Of a stretch of 64,000 nt of DNA, positions 35,886 to 59,526 are shown piece by piece; position 1 is the stretch's first letter, and every line of letters begins with the position of its first letter. Both the position numbers and the translations under genes were made by a program. The DNA is from Thunnus maccoyii (lineage: Eukaryota; Chordata; Actinopteri; Scombriformes; Scombridae): NCBI RefSeq assembly GCF_910596095.1, contig NC_056544.1, positions 10,029,155-10,093,154 on the forward strand. Direction: 5' to 3'. The notes under the pieces were generated by a model that searched no databases, was not told the origin of the DNA, and worked only from the letters and a program-made list of their open reading frames with translations.

Positions 35886-37467
35886 TTTGCTCAGTGACTT
35901 GCTGCCTTTTATACACCGACCTCTGTCTGCGCATGTTGTTCCGAAATGTTGTTCAGTGGCATAATCAGATAACAAGAGACACTGTGCGTCCAATTACAAC
36001 TGCTAGTCCGGATAATCAGAGGAATTTGTCGCACCATTGTACAAGGTCATCTCAGAACTTCTTAGAAGTGGAAAACAGAGATCATGTGAGGTTTCTCCTA
36101 TAGAGGAGGCTCAGCAGGGGCGACACAGGGCAGAATAATTCAAATCAGCGTTGGAAAGAAAACAGTGCAGCCTGAAATGATTGCAGTAGTCCGTTTGCAT
36201 TAGGCATTTATGTTATGTTCTAGTAGAGTCACGTCCGCATTGCAGCACCAAGCCGTGAGCCTCACGGTCAAGGCAATGTCTCAGGTTACCAGGTTGAGGT
36301 AAAGTACACTGAGCTCTATACATATTTAATCTTGTTTTCTTCAGTTTCATCAAAAGCACTTGATTCTCCCGCAACCCTGAGGAGACGCTGGGGTGAAATG
36401 TGCCAGGCTTATCTGCCCTCTAGTAGGTTACAGGTATGAATAACTTTGCTGTTTTACAAAAAAAAGAGACTCCATTTGCCACAAATACAATAAATAAATA
36501 CAAGTCATGAAAACATACAAGTAATATAATATATTGGATAAACCAAAGTACATTTCTGAGAATATGAAGCTTTAACACCAGGGTGTATGGAAAATATTCA
36601 AAATAACACTTGTATTGTATTCAATACTGAATAAATTGGTATGACAGTGCTGTCCGTGTTATTGAATGGTTGGCTCCATTTTCAACCTGCTGTGGTGTTC
36701 CTAGCCTTGGGCATGTTATATTAAACAGAAATGTCACAATACCTCCATATGTTTTTCCTGCAACCCATGAATAATACAAGAAGTTTCGATTGTTTGAATA
36801 ACACATATAAACTCGCTCAGCATCTTCCTCTCATATCACACAGCGTCGGGACTGCCGGGTCCGAGAGGTTTCACGCTTAACAGGCCAACGGCATAATGGG
36901 ATGTCGTAGGACTCATGTGTTTGGGTCAGTACGTCTTCTGTGGTGTGTGAATGTGAGTGTGTGTAAAGATTATTGATTTGGCACACAATTGCTACTTAAT
37001 GCCCATTAAAGCTGACTTCACAGAGAATATTTTCTGACTCTGAACAGTGTAATCATGCTGTTTTATTCTGTTTTAAAAGTTAATAATCGAGAAAGGATTC
37101 ATGCAACTCTGCTTTTCCGTGACTTTTCCATCAACTGCTGCATGTAGCTGAATCTCACGGGCCCACTGAAAGGCCATTAGCATCCTACCTGGCTTACCTG
37201 TGTTGGTTTCTATAGAAACAGACAAGAGGGTGGAAGGTGTTTTTGCACTCACCTTTGAGCCTTGGTAAACAACAAGGTGTTCCCCTAAGAATAAACTGCA
37301 ATCTAGTCCACTCAGTCAGTCACTGCGTTCACTGCACTGGAGCCTGACGGAGATACGAAATGATCAGCTGCTGACAGAGGGACATTTGACTTTCAGATAG
37401 AGAGAGAAGAGCTTGTTAGGTGGATACAGATACTTGGGGCTGGGTGGTGACTGAGATAGGAGTGGGC
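35886..37467. promoter_or_regulatory. Divergent intergenic region between mfsd8l and kcnmb3
   Basis: The 1.58 kb between the two start codons must hold both promoters and 5'UTRs unless untranslated exons lie elsewhere. I see no clear TATA box or CpG island. An upstream ATG at 37360 would give a four-codon uORF if the kcnmb3 leader extends that far. Confidence 0.45.
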
Positions 37468-38497
37468 ATGTTCTTGAACACAGCTTCTCCCCGGAGGTCG
37501 TTCAGTATCCCCATTAACATCAACCTGCAGGGTGCTCGCAGGCGGCAGACACGGTAAGAGGGCAATCGACTGGGTCAGCCGGCAAGGCTTTGAGACTACT
37601 GATGGAAGTAGTTTATTGTGAAGGAAAAACATTGTTTAATAAAGCTTCACATTCAGATTTCTAACTGAGCTTGAGCATATATGAGTATCCATGATTGTAC
37701 ATACGTATGTTAGGGTTGTAAAAAAACAAATTAATATCCCGTTGATTTTACACCTTAAGTTCAGTTTACTTGTCATGAAGAGATTGTAAATAGTTGTAAA
37801 ATGTCTTCTGCGGCTCCCTGGAGCTCTCTGAGAAAATAATCTTACATTGGGCTTGAAGTCTTAAATCTTCCAGAGAGCCTGTGTTATGAACTGGGGTTGT
37901 GGAATTGATGATGTGTGTATTTACCAGGCTTAGAGGGTCCAATGAAAGATGCTGTCACATTGTTGCATTATGGGAAATGTAGGGTCCGGTGTTTTTAGAG
38001 CTGGAAGACAGATATCTTGGTCTCTGCTGCTTCGATTTTGATCATTCTTTTTTTTTTTAAGTCTGTCTCTCACAATTCAGGTGGTAGTATAACACTACAT
38101 TTCTGGAGTGCCCCTTTAAAGTGTGTCTTGTCATTGAAACTTTACCTATTGACTTGTGTTTATACTGCTAAGAAATGTCGTAAAAAGCACTAGTTTTGAC
38201 TGGCTAAATGTTTAATGAGTTCTCTGTTGTGCAAAGCTAAATATAAAGAGGAAATGCTAAAGGAAGAATGTAGTTAGTTATAGTTTTTTTGTTGAATAGT
38301 TTTTTTATTTTTGTGGTTTGGTCATTTACATGATCTATCCAGGAAGATGTTGAAAATATCATATGGAGATATTGAGATGCAAAAGTTTGACCTTGAAAAT
38401 GACCTTGGTGTTGGTGTTAGGCATACATGTTTTTTTACTTAAATATAAATCTGACTGGATCTGTTCAAATATTTGAAGTTTTTGAATTTGTGTGTGT

Positions 38498-38540
<43 letters not shown>

Positions 38541-41058
38541 AAAGACACAGGGAGTTCATCCACACAGTGGGAGCACAGGAGCAGGAGTGGAGCAGAGGTG
38601 TGGGTGGACGTGGGGGTCAGCGAGCTCGTACCTTGCTGGTGTCAAGTGTCGGGGAGGACAGAGCTATCCTGCTGGGCTTCACCATGATGGCCTTCTCAGT
38701 GCTCATGTTGTTTGTGGTCGGCATCGCTATAATCAAACCTTATGTTAACAGGTACACTGTAGTCTGTTCCTGCTAGAGGGTACTGTATATAACACAGTAA
38801 TATGAAGGATTATAGTAGAGATGTTATTACACATTGGTTTACTCATGCAAATGGCTTCATAAAGGTAACGGTGGTAGATTTACATTTTTTATCTTTTGAT
38901 TGATTGAGAAATCATTTCTAAAAATGCCTGACCAACAGTCCAAAACTGTAGCAAAGTTTTACATTTGTGAAGCTGGAACCAGCAAATATTAGTTTTTCTG
39001 GGTTTTTTTCAATCATCAAAACTGATGATTCGAATTCTGTCTGAATAAAGTCATTTTATGACTCACAGTTTAGATATTATGGAGAAACTCCTCTCCAGAT
39101 CAAGCAGAAGTAAGTGAAAAAGAGAAACGGCCAAACTGCCGAGACGAAATAAAAAATAAAGTCAAAATTATGAGATAGTAAATACCTCATAGTTTTGATT
39201 TGATTTTTTGTTTGTTTGTTTTATTATGCACACGTTTTCATCTTTTTATTCTCCTGGCAGAGATGAGCTTCCATAAGGCCTATTGTCAGGGAAATTTAAA
39301 GATGAATTCACAGAGAGCAAGTTGTCTTTCACAGTTTCATTGCAGTAACCAGTTCACATTTGCATATGCGGATCCCCCAGTTTGCTATGCTGAAGAGATA
39401 CTGTATGAAGTTCAGTGTCAGTATTTGTACACACAGCCACATGCGTCATTATCATCCCATATTCGTCACCCTAATAGGTTCCTTTTAATTAATTCACCGT
39501 CTCTGTAGGGAGTTTCTTTCGTCTCCTGAGAATTAAAAGTTGAAAGCTGAATCCTTATCTGCCTTTCCTCCCTAAGAAGTTTCCTCCTCTGCCTCTGTCT
39601 AATGAGCAGTAAAGTAACAGTGACCAAGTCCCACAGCTCACCTTTGATGGTACCTGTTGGGAACATCTTCACACAGGCAGCAGTGAGACAAAGTCTTATA
39701 ATGTGCTTTGGGCAATAAAGGCAGTATAACATAATCCTAAGACCACAACATAAGGGTATAAGTTTCCATTTCACCTATCATCAGAGATCTAATAAGAAAC
39801 ATCAGTTGTCTTTCTGGTGTGAGTTTATTTGCATGTGTTGGGGGATACGTGGATTCGGTACCTTGAACTTTTCCTGGCTCTTGTCTTCCAGTAACTGGAA
39901 GGAGGCCAGCTGTGTGCTGCTGAAGACAGAAATCCTGCAGGAGTGGGTGGACTGCAGGGGTGTGAGCACTGTGCCGTGCCTCGATGTGACGGTTAACCTC
40001 ACAGACTCCAATAAGACGGCTTCTCTACACTTTGACGAGGAGTCGGTTCTTCTCGCTCCTGAGGTGGGGATTTATGGAAGCAAATTCCAGGTTTTAGGTC
40101 TTACCTTAGAGCTTTATTGGCGTCAGGTTTGGATCTACTTCACACCAGGTGTGGATTGTCGACTGTCAGGGAAGAACGCCTGCAAGATAGTAACCCTCGA
40201 GTGGATAAGAGCTTTAGGGCTTTATGTCTATGTACAACTGACATGTAGGACCACTAGGCACAGTAGCTCTAAATTCTGCTACTCAGGACTCAGGACATCC
40301 TAGTTTTCATATTATAGCCATAGCCATAGCAGGGACTTATACCTGTGAAAGTAATAAAGGTAAAAAACTTCAGTGAACAAGCTCACGGGATGAAAAAGTA
40401 GCAGTGCTCATGATTCATGTGTGCTTGTGAATAAGCCAGCAGACATTATTGGAAGATGCTTGCTGCTCTCATGCTGAACTCCTGCTCCATTCAGAGGAAT
40501 TGTATGAAACAATTTTCAGTATCAGTGCAGCATGGAAGCAAAGAGGGACTGTTCAATCTTTAACAGACAAAAAACTGAATCAAAAAAGAACCTTGCAGCT
40601 TGTCTTGCTGATTGCAATCAGCACTTCCAACTGTGACAAGCAGGTCACTTGATAAAAATGACACTTGAATCATATCCTTTTTTCCACAGTGTTTCTACAT
40701 ACCCAAATGTCGGATGGATCGGACAGAACTTCAAGATGAAGTCCAGAGAGTAAAAAAGAGCTTGGACGCTCACCTAGGGAGCAAATCATCATGTTTTGTT
40801 GACCTCACAAGGCACCCAAATGACGTCATCCTGAGCAGGAAGTACACTTTGAGGAAGACCTTGTTTGCATTGACGTGGCCTGGTTTGATGCTGGGTGGCG
40901 GAGCTCTGCTGGTGGGCCTTGTGAAGCTGACACAGTACCTAGCTCAGCTGTCCCCTGAGATGTGCAGTGAGACTGCAGGAAACAAGCTGACTTCAAGACA
41001 CACCCAGGGCAACCTGTACAAACTTATGCAGAGGTCCAGTGTGCAGTCTCCCTCATGA
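37468..41058 (+). CDS. kcnmb3: BK channel (KCa1.1) auxiliary beta-3 subunit, 4 exons
   Basis: Regulatory beta subunit of the plasma-membrane large-conductance calcium- and voltage-activated potassium channel. Exons 37468-37553, 38551-38751, 39892-40063 and 40690-41058 join in phase to 275 codons plus TGA; human KCNMB3 is of similar length. N-terminus MFLNTASPRRSF; SSVGEDRAILLGF leads into TM1 (about 68-90); the extracellular loop has two N-glycosylation sequons (NLT, NKT) and CFYIPKC at 154-160; TM2 is about 210-231, followed by VKLTQYLAQL. The GEDRA...GF.MM.FSVLM and CFY.PKC signatures fit beta-3 better than beta-1, 2 or 4. Odd: the segment after C117 is about eight residues shorter than in human and lacks a cysteine pair, leaving six extracellular cysteines. 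The exon 2 acceptor (GACACAG) lies directly after a TG microsatellite. Convergent with pik3ca, as in human. Confidence 0.93.
38487..38538 (+). repeat. TG microsatellite in place of the polypyrimidine tract of kcnmb3 exon 2
   Basis: The tract ends about a dozen bases before the exon 2 acceptor at 38549-38550. It makes the misleading cysteine/valine-rich open frames seen upstream of the true exon. Confidence 0.95.
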
Positions 41059-41185
41059 GATAACCAGTGTTACTGTTGCCAAGGACTGTAGCAACAAGCC
41101 AAAAATACAGATTGTTATCATGTAACTGGTACATACTGTTAACTAGGGCCAGTATGTATAAAAGAATAAAATTTTGGTCTTAAGC
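41059..41185 (+). other. kcnmb3 3'UTR with poly(A) signal
   Basis: AATAAA at 41165-41170, about 110 nt after the stop codon, predicts a short 3'UTR. Confidence 0.6.
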
Positions 41186-41680
41186 GCATCAAAATTAAAT
41201 TTTGCTGTTATTCTTACAATTAACAATCATTGTCATGCAGAAACCTGCAAACATCCATAGAAGTTTTCACTTCAAATGATTACTATATCCTTCTCTGACT
41301 TCTTTTAAGACTAACCTAACACCATCTGAAAATCTTGTTTTGCTGATCTCCAGTCTTAAGTTTAACTCCTCACCTTGCTGCAGTGATGTAGAAATGTACT
41401 CCAGGGTGTTTCAGTACACTGTGACATCACTGCTCGGTGTGGTTACAGGTGCAAGAGAGCACACTGGTGAACCAGACTCAAAACTTTCAACCAGAAAGGA
41501 CAGTGAAACACAACTTTTCAGCCTGGTGTTACTTTTTTTTTTAGGAATAATATCCTAAATATCTTACATGATGTTGTCAAAATAACTGTAGAGGGAAATA
41601 TTTTATATAAGCTTTGTTCTTGAGTGCTTCAATATTATTCAAGCATATATAAGGTTGGATACAATGAATGACGAGTAGTC

Positions 41681-42307
41681 TTAAAGGATAAGTTCACAGT
41701 TTTTCAAGTCTGTCTTAAAACCATAGTCAGGTTCCCATATTAACATTAAACTGGGTTTTCCTGCTGTTCATACTGACCATTAAGAGATCCTTTCCTAATG
41801 CGCCGTCAGTGTAAGTGATGAGGGACAAAATCCACAACCCTCCTCCTCCTTTCATGCAAAAATGTTTTCAAAAGTTTATATGAAGCTAATATGACGCTTC
41901 AGTAGTCTGAGTTAGTCAAATCAAGTGTATATCTTCTTTTTAATATATAATTCACTCTGTCTCAGCTGCAGTGGAAGGATCATAACAAAAATGGGAATTT
42001 GGGAAAATGGGAAAAATGGGACTTTGGTACTAAAAAGACTAACTTTGAGGGATATCCACTTGATTTGACTAGTTTGGACAGCTTCATATCAGTTTCAGAT
42101 AAAATTTTAAATACACTTTTGCACAAAAAGAGGGATGTGGATTTCGTCCCCTATCACTTACATTGAAAGTGCATTAGGAAAGGATCTTTAAGTGGCCAGT
42201 ATGAACAGGAGGAATGATTACAGCAAGAAAAACCTGTTTCATTGTTCATGTTGTACCTGACTATTGTTTTAAGACAGACTTGAAAAATTGTGAACCTATC
42301 CTTTAAC
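41681..42307. repeat. Palindromic MITE, copy 2 (TTAAAGGATAGGTTCAC family)
   Basis: Starts TTAAAGGATAAGTTCACAG and ends TTGTGAACCTATCCTTTAA. It shares with 23644-24235 the blocks CATACTGACCATTA, TAAGTGATG.GGG and GAATGATTACAGCAAGAAAA, and folds on itself over most of its length. It lies between the convergent kcnmb3 and pik3ca 3' ends. Confidence 0.88.
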
Positions 42308-42719
42308 TTTCATCATGACAAGGCGTGTATGAAGCTGCTATTAGCTGAATTCAGTGCTTGTGGGAGGAAATTTTAGGTCGATATGATTGTACTCAAGTTA
42401 CTTTAGGTGTCTACTAAGTCCTACTTTTTTACTAAGAATTTATTTGGGACTATTCCCAAAACAATTTCTTTGCAAATGTATACATATCAGCTCAGTTTAC
42501 CCAGTAAAGAGTCTCGTGTTGATTTCTAGGGGAAGATTGAGAGAACCTTTTTTTACCCAAATCTAAGGTTATCTGATTGAAGCCTTGTCCTACATTGTCA
42601 AATTTTATCATGAAGCACAACAACGCAAAAGTGCCTTGTAGATTATACAAATACTGAATGTGTGCAAAGTGTATTTACACAATGTAATAAAAAATTCTCA
42701 ATCGTAAAAATGTATTTAG

Positions 42720-45533
42720 ATAGGGAGAAATGTTTTATTCAACAGTACAATAAATGAATGCTTACAGTTTCGTATCAGACAGTCATATGGGGATGACTAA
42801 AACAAGTATTTGAAGTATTTATGATATATATACAGATGGATAGATAACTAACATATGAATCTTTTTTTAAAAACATGCAGGGTAGCTTCTTCCTCCTTAT
42901 TGTGCTTACAGACTTCCACTTCGGGCTTCACTTAGGCGTGAAAATCGTACTCTGACAACAGCATCAAGTCCTTGTCCTTCATTCCAACAATTCACCTCTG
43001 CTTTGTCATTCATATCGTTTCAACAACTAGAAGCTGTCTACTAGGTTTGTATGAGGATGGTGCACGTTATGCATGATTCCTCCTTTTTTTTTTTTTTTTT
43101 TTTCTTCTTTTGGTTAGCAGTTACATATGAGTTTGCTTACATTTTAAAAATACAAAAATATATTACCTCTGTAGTTATTCAAGGAAAGCATTTGCACATG
43201 TAGTAGCAGTATCAGTATCTGTTACCTTCATTGTGACTTTGTTGTACCTCACACAAGTAACAAGGTCATTCCTATACATGAAATTCAAGTAAACAACATC
43301 AGGTCAAAACAAAAAGTAGATATTTGAGGACCTCATGCATAATGCAATGTGAGAAACAGAAAACAACCAACAAGTACAAAGGGAAAGAGCATCATTAGAG
43401 TTCTTCTGTAAAGTATATACGTATGGGGGTCTAGTTTTCTCAGTTTAAATGGGTCCGGCCCACTGCTCTGTATCCCGTACAGAAGCACATGCATCTCAGT
43501 AGGATCGGTTTCCTGAACATTTTTGAAGTCCACGTACAGAAAACACAAAAATTGGACTTTGACAGACTTGAGTGTCCAGGAAACCGCCCCTGTGTGTGTG
43601 TGTGTGTGTGTGTGTGTCTTTTGGTAAAGCTAGAACATTTACTGACCTCTTACGTATGTGTCTGTGCAGTGAGCAGACCTGCATAGACTATTCTTCCACA
43701 CATAAGGGCAACAATCATAGGAAAGAGGAGGGAAGAAGACACTTGGAAGATTTCGAAAAACAAAAGAAAAACAAAAGAAAATTAAAAAAAATTCACTTCG
43801 GTTACTTTTCTTTACCTGGATGTCACAATCTGGGATCATATGGCAAATGTGAGGAGAGAGTCTGCTTTAAAATGATCTGTCATACGTGTGATTGAGAACA
43901 AGGACAGAAGCAAAACATCTTACACGATGGCTAGACTGAAGCTCCAAATAGAAACCTGGTAAGGAGAAGCAAAAGGCAGGGTTTAAAAAAAAAAAAAAAA
44001 AAAAAAAGGCGTTTCTCACAGTTCTTTTTCAGCTTGCTGGGAAGAAGTAGACGATACTGTTACAGTGCAGCATTGTGCATTTTCTTTCCTCCATGTACTG
44101 TCTGTACGAAGTTCACTGACACATTTGTCTTCTGCATGACGGGGAGATGCATTTCTCTCTCTCTCTGCCTTACTCTGACATCAACTTTTTTTTTTTTTTT
44201 ATGCGGTATACAGTACATATTAAAAGATCACAACTTGCATAGTGTAACAGCACAGCACACAAAAGGAATACTGCACATCCTCCCCCCCCCCCCACCCCCT
44301 CCCCTGCGTTTCTTGCCTTTTCAAATGTAATTCAGCTGACTAACAAAGACCAATTCATAACATTTTATGCAGCTGGCCATTAGAAAGCTTCTCTCCAGTC
44401 CCATCTGCGTTCCAACTGCGCGGGGTGGATGACAGACACGTGTGCCTCAACATCTGACGCAGAATAATACTGATAGACAAAACAAAACAAATACTGCAGA
44501 GATCAGTGCTATGAGTACACATGAGACTTGGAATAGTAGCGACTATTTTCTTTCTTTTTTTTTTTTTTTTTTTTTTTTACAATAAGACTGCTGAGTAGTG
44601 GGGTTACACATCTAGTACTTTGGCTCAGTAGAAAATAGACTCAAAAAGGAATATGTGCACCGTATGCATACAAGTCTATGGATACACTGCTGTACAAAAA
44701 GTGTCAAATTCAGTTATCTGGTGTGACATGATTGCTAAACTGAGAACTCATCATATGTAGGCTACAAATAGTCATTATTTCAGTTGAAGCAAACTTTATG
44801 CTCCAAACGTATTAAATGCTAGTTAAGTGTTTTCAACAACACTTCCTCCGTCAGTCTTGTACTTAGAGTATTAATGATTATTTTTTTTATGATTGTAAGG
44901 GGTAACCATGATTTTGTGGGCACCCATCAGGCTTCAGGGTGTCCTTCTCAGCTGATAAACACCAGCGTGACTGTGTGCACCGATATCTTCCCAAGTCTTC
45001 ATTAGTTCAAAAATAGGTAGTGGAAATAATGTCGTTAAACTCTTCTCAGTTCACTAGAAAAATCCAGCTGTGCTCATGGTTTACCACTTCATGATGACGT
45101 TCCTTTCTTAATGCTGATGGTTGAAGATGTACTGAAAGGAATAAAAAAATAAGAAAAAAAAAAATATGTCTATAGTTTGTTCACATGAGGAAGGCCAAAT
45201 TTGTTGAGGTCCATTACACTTGTTCAGTTCCTATGAAGAAGACGGATGAAATATAACTCCATCCCGCCTTCTTAAGTTCATAATGCAGGGAGAAGCAATT
45301 CAGACACCTGTAGAAACAGGAGCTTTTAGGCATTACGTCCCTGATATAGGCTCTTCTTAGCACCGTTATTTTATGGTGCGCTGGCAGGTAATGTTTCAGA
45401 GTCACACGCTGGCAGAAATATTGACCAGGCCTTAGTGTGTATGGCAAAATACTTTGCCATTTCTCACTACTCTTTTGGTTCTTAGTGTGCAGTTGTTGCC
45501 ACAGTCCGTTGCTCAACCCTCCTGGTTGCCATT
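42720..45533 (-). other. Probable long 3'UTR of pik3ca
   Basis: The stretch after the pik3ca stop has no exon signatures. On the - strand an AATAAA (TTTATT at 42734-42739) is the most distal good signal, giving a 2.8-kb UTR. Contents include a TG tract at 43591-43617, homopolymer runs near 43081-43103, 43985-44008 and 44553-44578, and a C run near 44281-44292. Open frames in it (for example 43333-43548) look random. Confidence 0.5.
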
Positions 45534-56502
<10,969 letters not shown>

Positions 56503-57405
56503 CTGAGAGAAAGAAGGAAACAGAGGATTATATAAGAATCACTGACCTGTGTACAATCATGCAAAACGCTTGTGGTAAATATTTGACTTCAGCGATGACG
56601 GAGTTGCATAGGAACAGCATATAAAGATGCTTAACACATACTTCATATTCCACTTTAACACTGGATGCAAAACATTCGATAAACAGTCTGTAGTCAGAGG
56701 AAAACCTATAAATAAATAATTGCTGCTCCCTTGTGTTTAGGCTCACCATATAGCTATTAGCTAAAGTGAAAGTGATGGCAACACATTAATAACAACAAAG
56801 ATATCTAATGTTAACTATGTAGCTTGCAATAACTGAAGACGTTACTGCGTTTTCTTCTCACCATTGTGACAACTAACCTGACATTGACATCATTTGGATG
56901 TCAACACATCAGTGATGGATAATGTGTTTTTTAAAAACCTTCGCTTTAGCAAGTTAGGAATAAAATAACTCACATTCACTCAAAAAGAGAAGCAATGAAC
57001 TGATAAATGTCCAGTGATGTCGAATGAAATTACTTGAGCGATAATGTATAAACAAACTTGTTAGTAAACAAGGTATACTCCCACACATTACTTAGCGTTA
57101 GGTGCGGCTAACGCTGCTAGGATTGAGCTTGTAGCCCAGGCTTGACAGTCAGCTCGACTAGTTTGTGTTTGCTGCTACTCGGTGAGTTAACGTTAGCTGT
57201 TAGGTGTTGTTTCTTAGCTGGCTAGCAGGCTAATCGTGCTAGCCAAGTTCACTAAGCAGATCAATGTCATTTGTCATCAAGTACGTCTACAGCAATAAAA
57301 TGGGTGCAACACGGCCGTTTTGTCGTGTGAATGACTGCGTAGTTGTTTTGGTTAACAGCAACAGTTAACACTAAAAACATGAGAAAAAAACAAATATGAA
57401 GCTAC

Positions 57406-57660
57406 CTGTGTCAGAGCTAACGCCGACCGGTTAGCCGCGGAGCTAGTCAGCCAGCACAATCATTAGCAGCGGCTAGCTGAGTAAATCCCATTCGTGAAGT
57501 CTCAACCAGCGGTGCTAGCTCTAACGTTAGTCCATCCAAACAGTGATCGTGAGGGGTAGGGACAGTCCAGCTTCTGTGGAAAGACGCCCCTAATTCCCGG
57601 TGTTGTTGTCAATATGTTGTGGTGGAATAAGTCTGTAATACTTCATGATGTTCTTCATCG
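57406..57660 (-). other. Untranslated first exon and promoter-proximal region of pik3ca
   Basis: On the - strand a good donor (CTGACACAG then GTAGCTTC, boundary at 57405/57406) closes a GC-richer segment with many GCTAGC and AACGTTAG motifs. This fits a non-coding first exon as in human. The 5' limit is a guess. Confidence 0.5.
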
Positions 57661-57813
57661 TGCTCTCCCGAAAATGAACCGCACAGTTTTGGTAGCACGC
57701 TAGCTCCGCTGAGCTAGCCTTGCCGAGTGCTGGTGCTAAAGCGGCTCATCGTAATGGACCGCCCTCCCACACACAAATACACACGCGCGCGCGCGCGCGG
57801 GCACACACGCACG

Positions 57814-57879
<66 letters not shown>

Positions 57880-57880
57880 G
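57661..57880. promoter_or_regulatory. Putative pik3ca promoter with CG/CA alternating tract
   Basis: Upstream of the proposed first exon lies a (CG)n block near 57783-57797 followed by CACG and a CA tract at about 57811-57876. Alternating purine-pyrimidine DNA like this can adopt the Z form. Promoter assignment is by position only. Confidence 0.4.
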
Positions 57881-59526
57881 AATTTAGTTACACGGTGGAG
57901 CAAGCGGTTTGTCATGAGATGAGTCTGTGGGAAACCGCTTGTTCACTGTTCTCTGCGATGGGAAATGAAATGCCTCTTTAGAGATGCCACATGAGGGGAA
58001 AAAAGTGCCAAAGTTGTTGTTGTTGTTGTTATTGTGTTGCTACGGACAGTCATATGCAGATCCCAAAACAAAACAAAGTTTTCCAGCATGTGCGTAAATA
58101 GAGGCCCTGGGGGACTTATGATTTTTTTTTTAAAAAAACGTATTTAGAGTTATGATTCATGTATTTCATTTCATTCTGTGTTTTATTGCCCTATAACCCT
58201 CATCTCTGACAATATATTTTAAATGCTTGTTATAAAACATCTCCAAAACTACGTCATATTTCAGTGATGGACAGAGGAACAATTAGCAACATAATATATG
58301 TTAATGCTCCTGCTCGGACTAACTAGATTATTCACATCCGCCCTCTTGCACAAACGAAGCCTTTGTCCAAAAAGGCATAGCCACCATCAGTCAGTCAACA
58401 TTACTGTTGTACATCACTGTGTGTTTTGATGCAAGTCTGGATGCAGATCAAAAGTTTCTATCTTGCAGCCTTGCCAGAGGTATGTGCTCTCTGTGTGCTT
58501 CCTAGTGCAAGAATATCCTGGGGAGATAATCATTTATTACAGCTGTACAGGCATGGTGTGTGTGTGACCTCAAAGATTCATATTGCTTAGTATAGTACCA
58601 CTTCAAAACCACCACAAAGTGCTGATTTTATTTGTGAGGAGGTGTTGTGTTGAAGAGTGAACTTGTGAACTTGGAATCTGGAATTTAAAAAAATGTTTAA
58701 CTTTAGCTTTGCTTGATAGGCATAGTCAAGATTTTTTAAAATATAAATCTGTAAGTAGCAGACTTGCAGATGGCAAAGACTGCATAAAATTTCAAATACA
58801 TGTAGAGGTGTTAAGTTTTATAAGTTCACTGTGGTTGGTGAGCTAAATGATCAGAACACTTTCTTCAACATCGTCAAAGAATAGCAAAAATGATGTGAAT
58901 ATGTGCACCTCATGTTCAGTCATAAAAGACTACATTTTTTAATCAGACCAACTGCTTATTATTTGGTCGCTGGGATAAAAAAAAAAAGCATCATTATTCA
59001 GCAAACAGTCATATATGGTAATCAAAAAATAGGAAAGTTTGAGAAAGTGCTGAATATTATTTGTCAGCACAAACGACCACAAACAGGACATTTTTGGAAA
59101 GAAAGAAGTGTTTTGCTCTGTCTGTTTAGATTATACAGTGGTGTTGTCATATATATCATGTGACATAGCAAACACACACTCATAATACACTATATTTAAA
59201 ACTTACAGGCAGGAAAAACTTTCTTGTAAACAAGTACCCTCAAAACATTTTATAATGCCATAACACCATGCAAAATCCGGTCATAGTTTTCCCTGTAACA
59301 GCCAGTTACAAGTCTTGACACTTTCCGCCGTGGAACATTCAGTCCACTTTTATAAACAGTCACATCCTCGATCCGGAGTGAAAGTCAGCTGTTCCGAATG
59401 TCTCAGCCAAAGAGGAAAGTTTGCAAGAGGTCACGGTGAGGTCATTTGGTTAAAACAATCCCTTTCATGTCGCGTGTCCATCACCAAACCGCCATATGCT
59501 GGGCTTTGACAGTTGCTGCACGTATT
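57881..59526. other. Gap between the pik3ca promoter and the kcnmb2 stop codon
   Basis: No zinc-finger (zmat3-like) or other coding exon is visible. The part nearest 59526 is presumably kcnmb2 3'UTR; possible AATAAA signals on the - strand occur at about 58627 and 58184, but none is close to the stop. Confidence 0.45.

Noticed and set aside
38646-38751. Short form of kcnmb3 exon 2 from the acceptor at 38646
   Set aside because: Phase-compatible, but the homologous SS.GEDRA motif begins upstream of it, so the acceptor at 38550 is the better main choice; kept only as a possible alternative.
39806-40303. 165-codon frame on the + strand as a gene of its own
   Set aside because: Its middle is kcnmb3 exon 3 (39892-40063); the rest is read-through into flanking introns.
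43333-43548. 71-codon - strand frame downstream of pik3ca
   Set aside because: It lies in the predicted 3'UTR and shows no similarity to any family I know.
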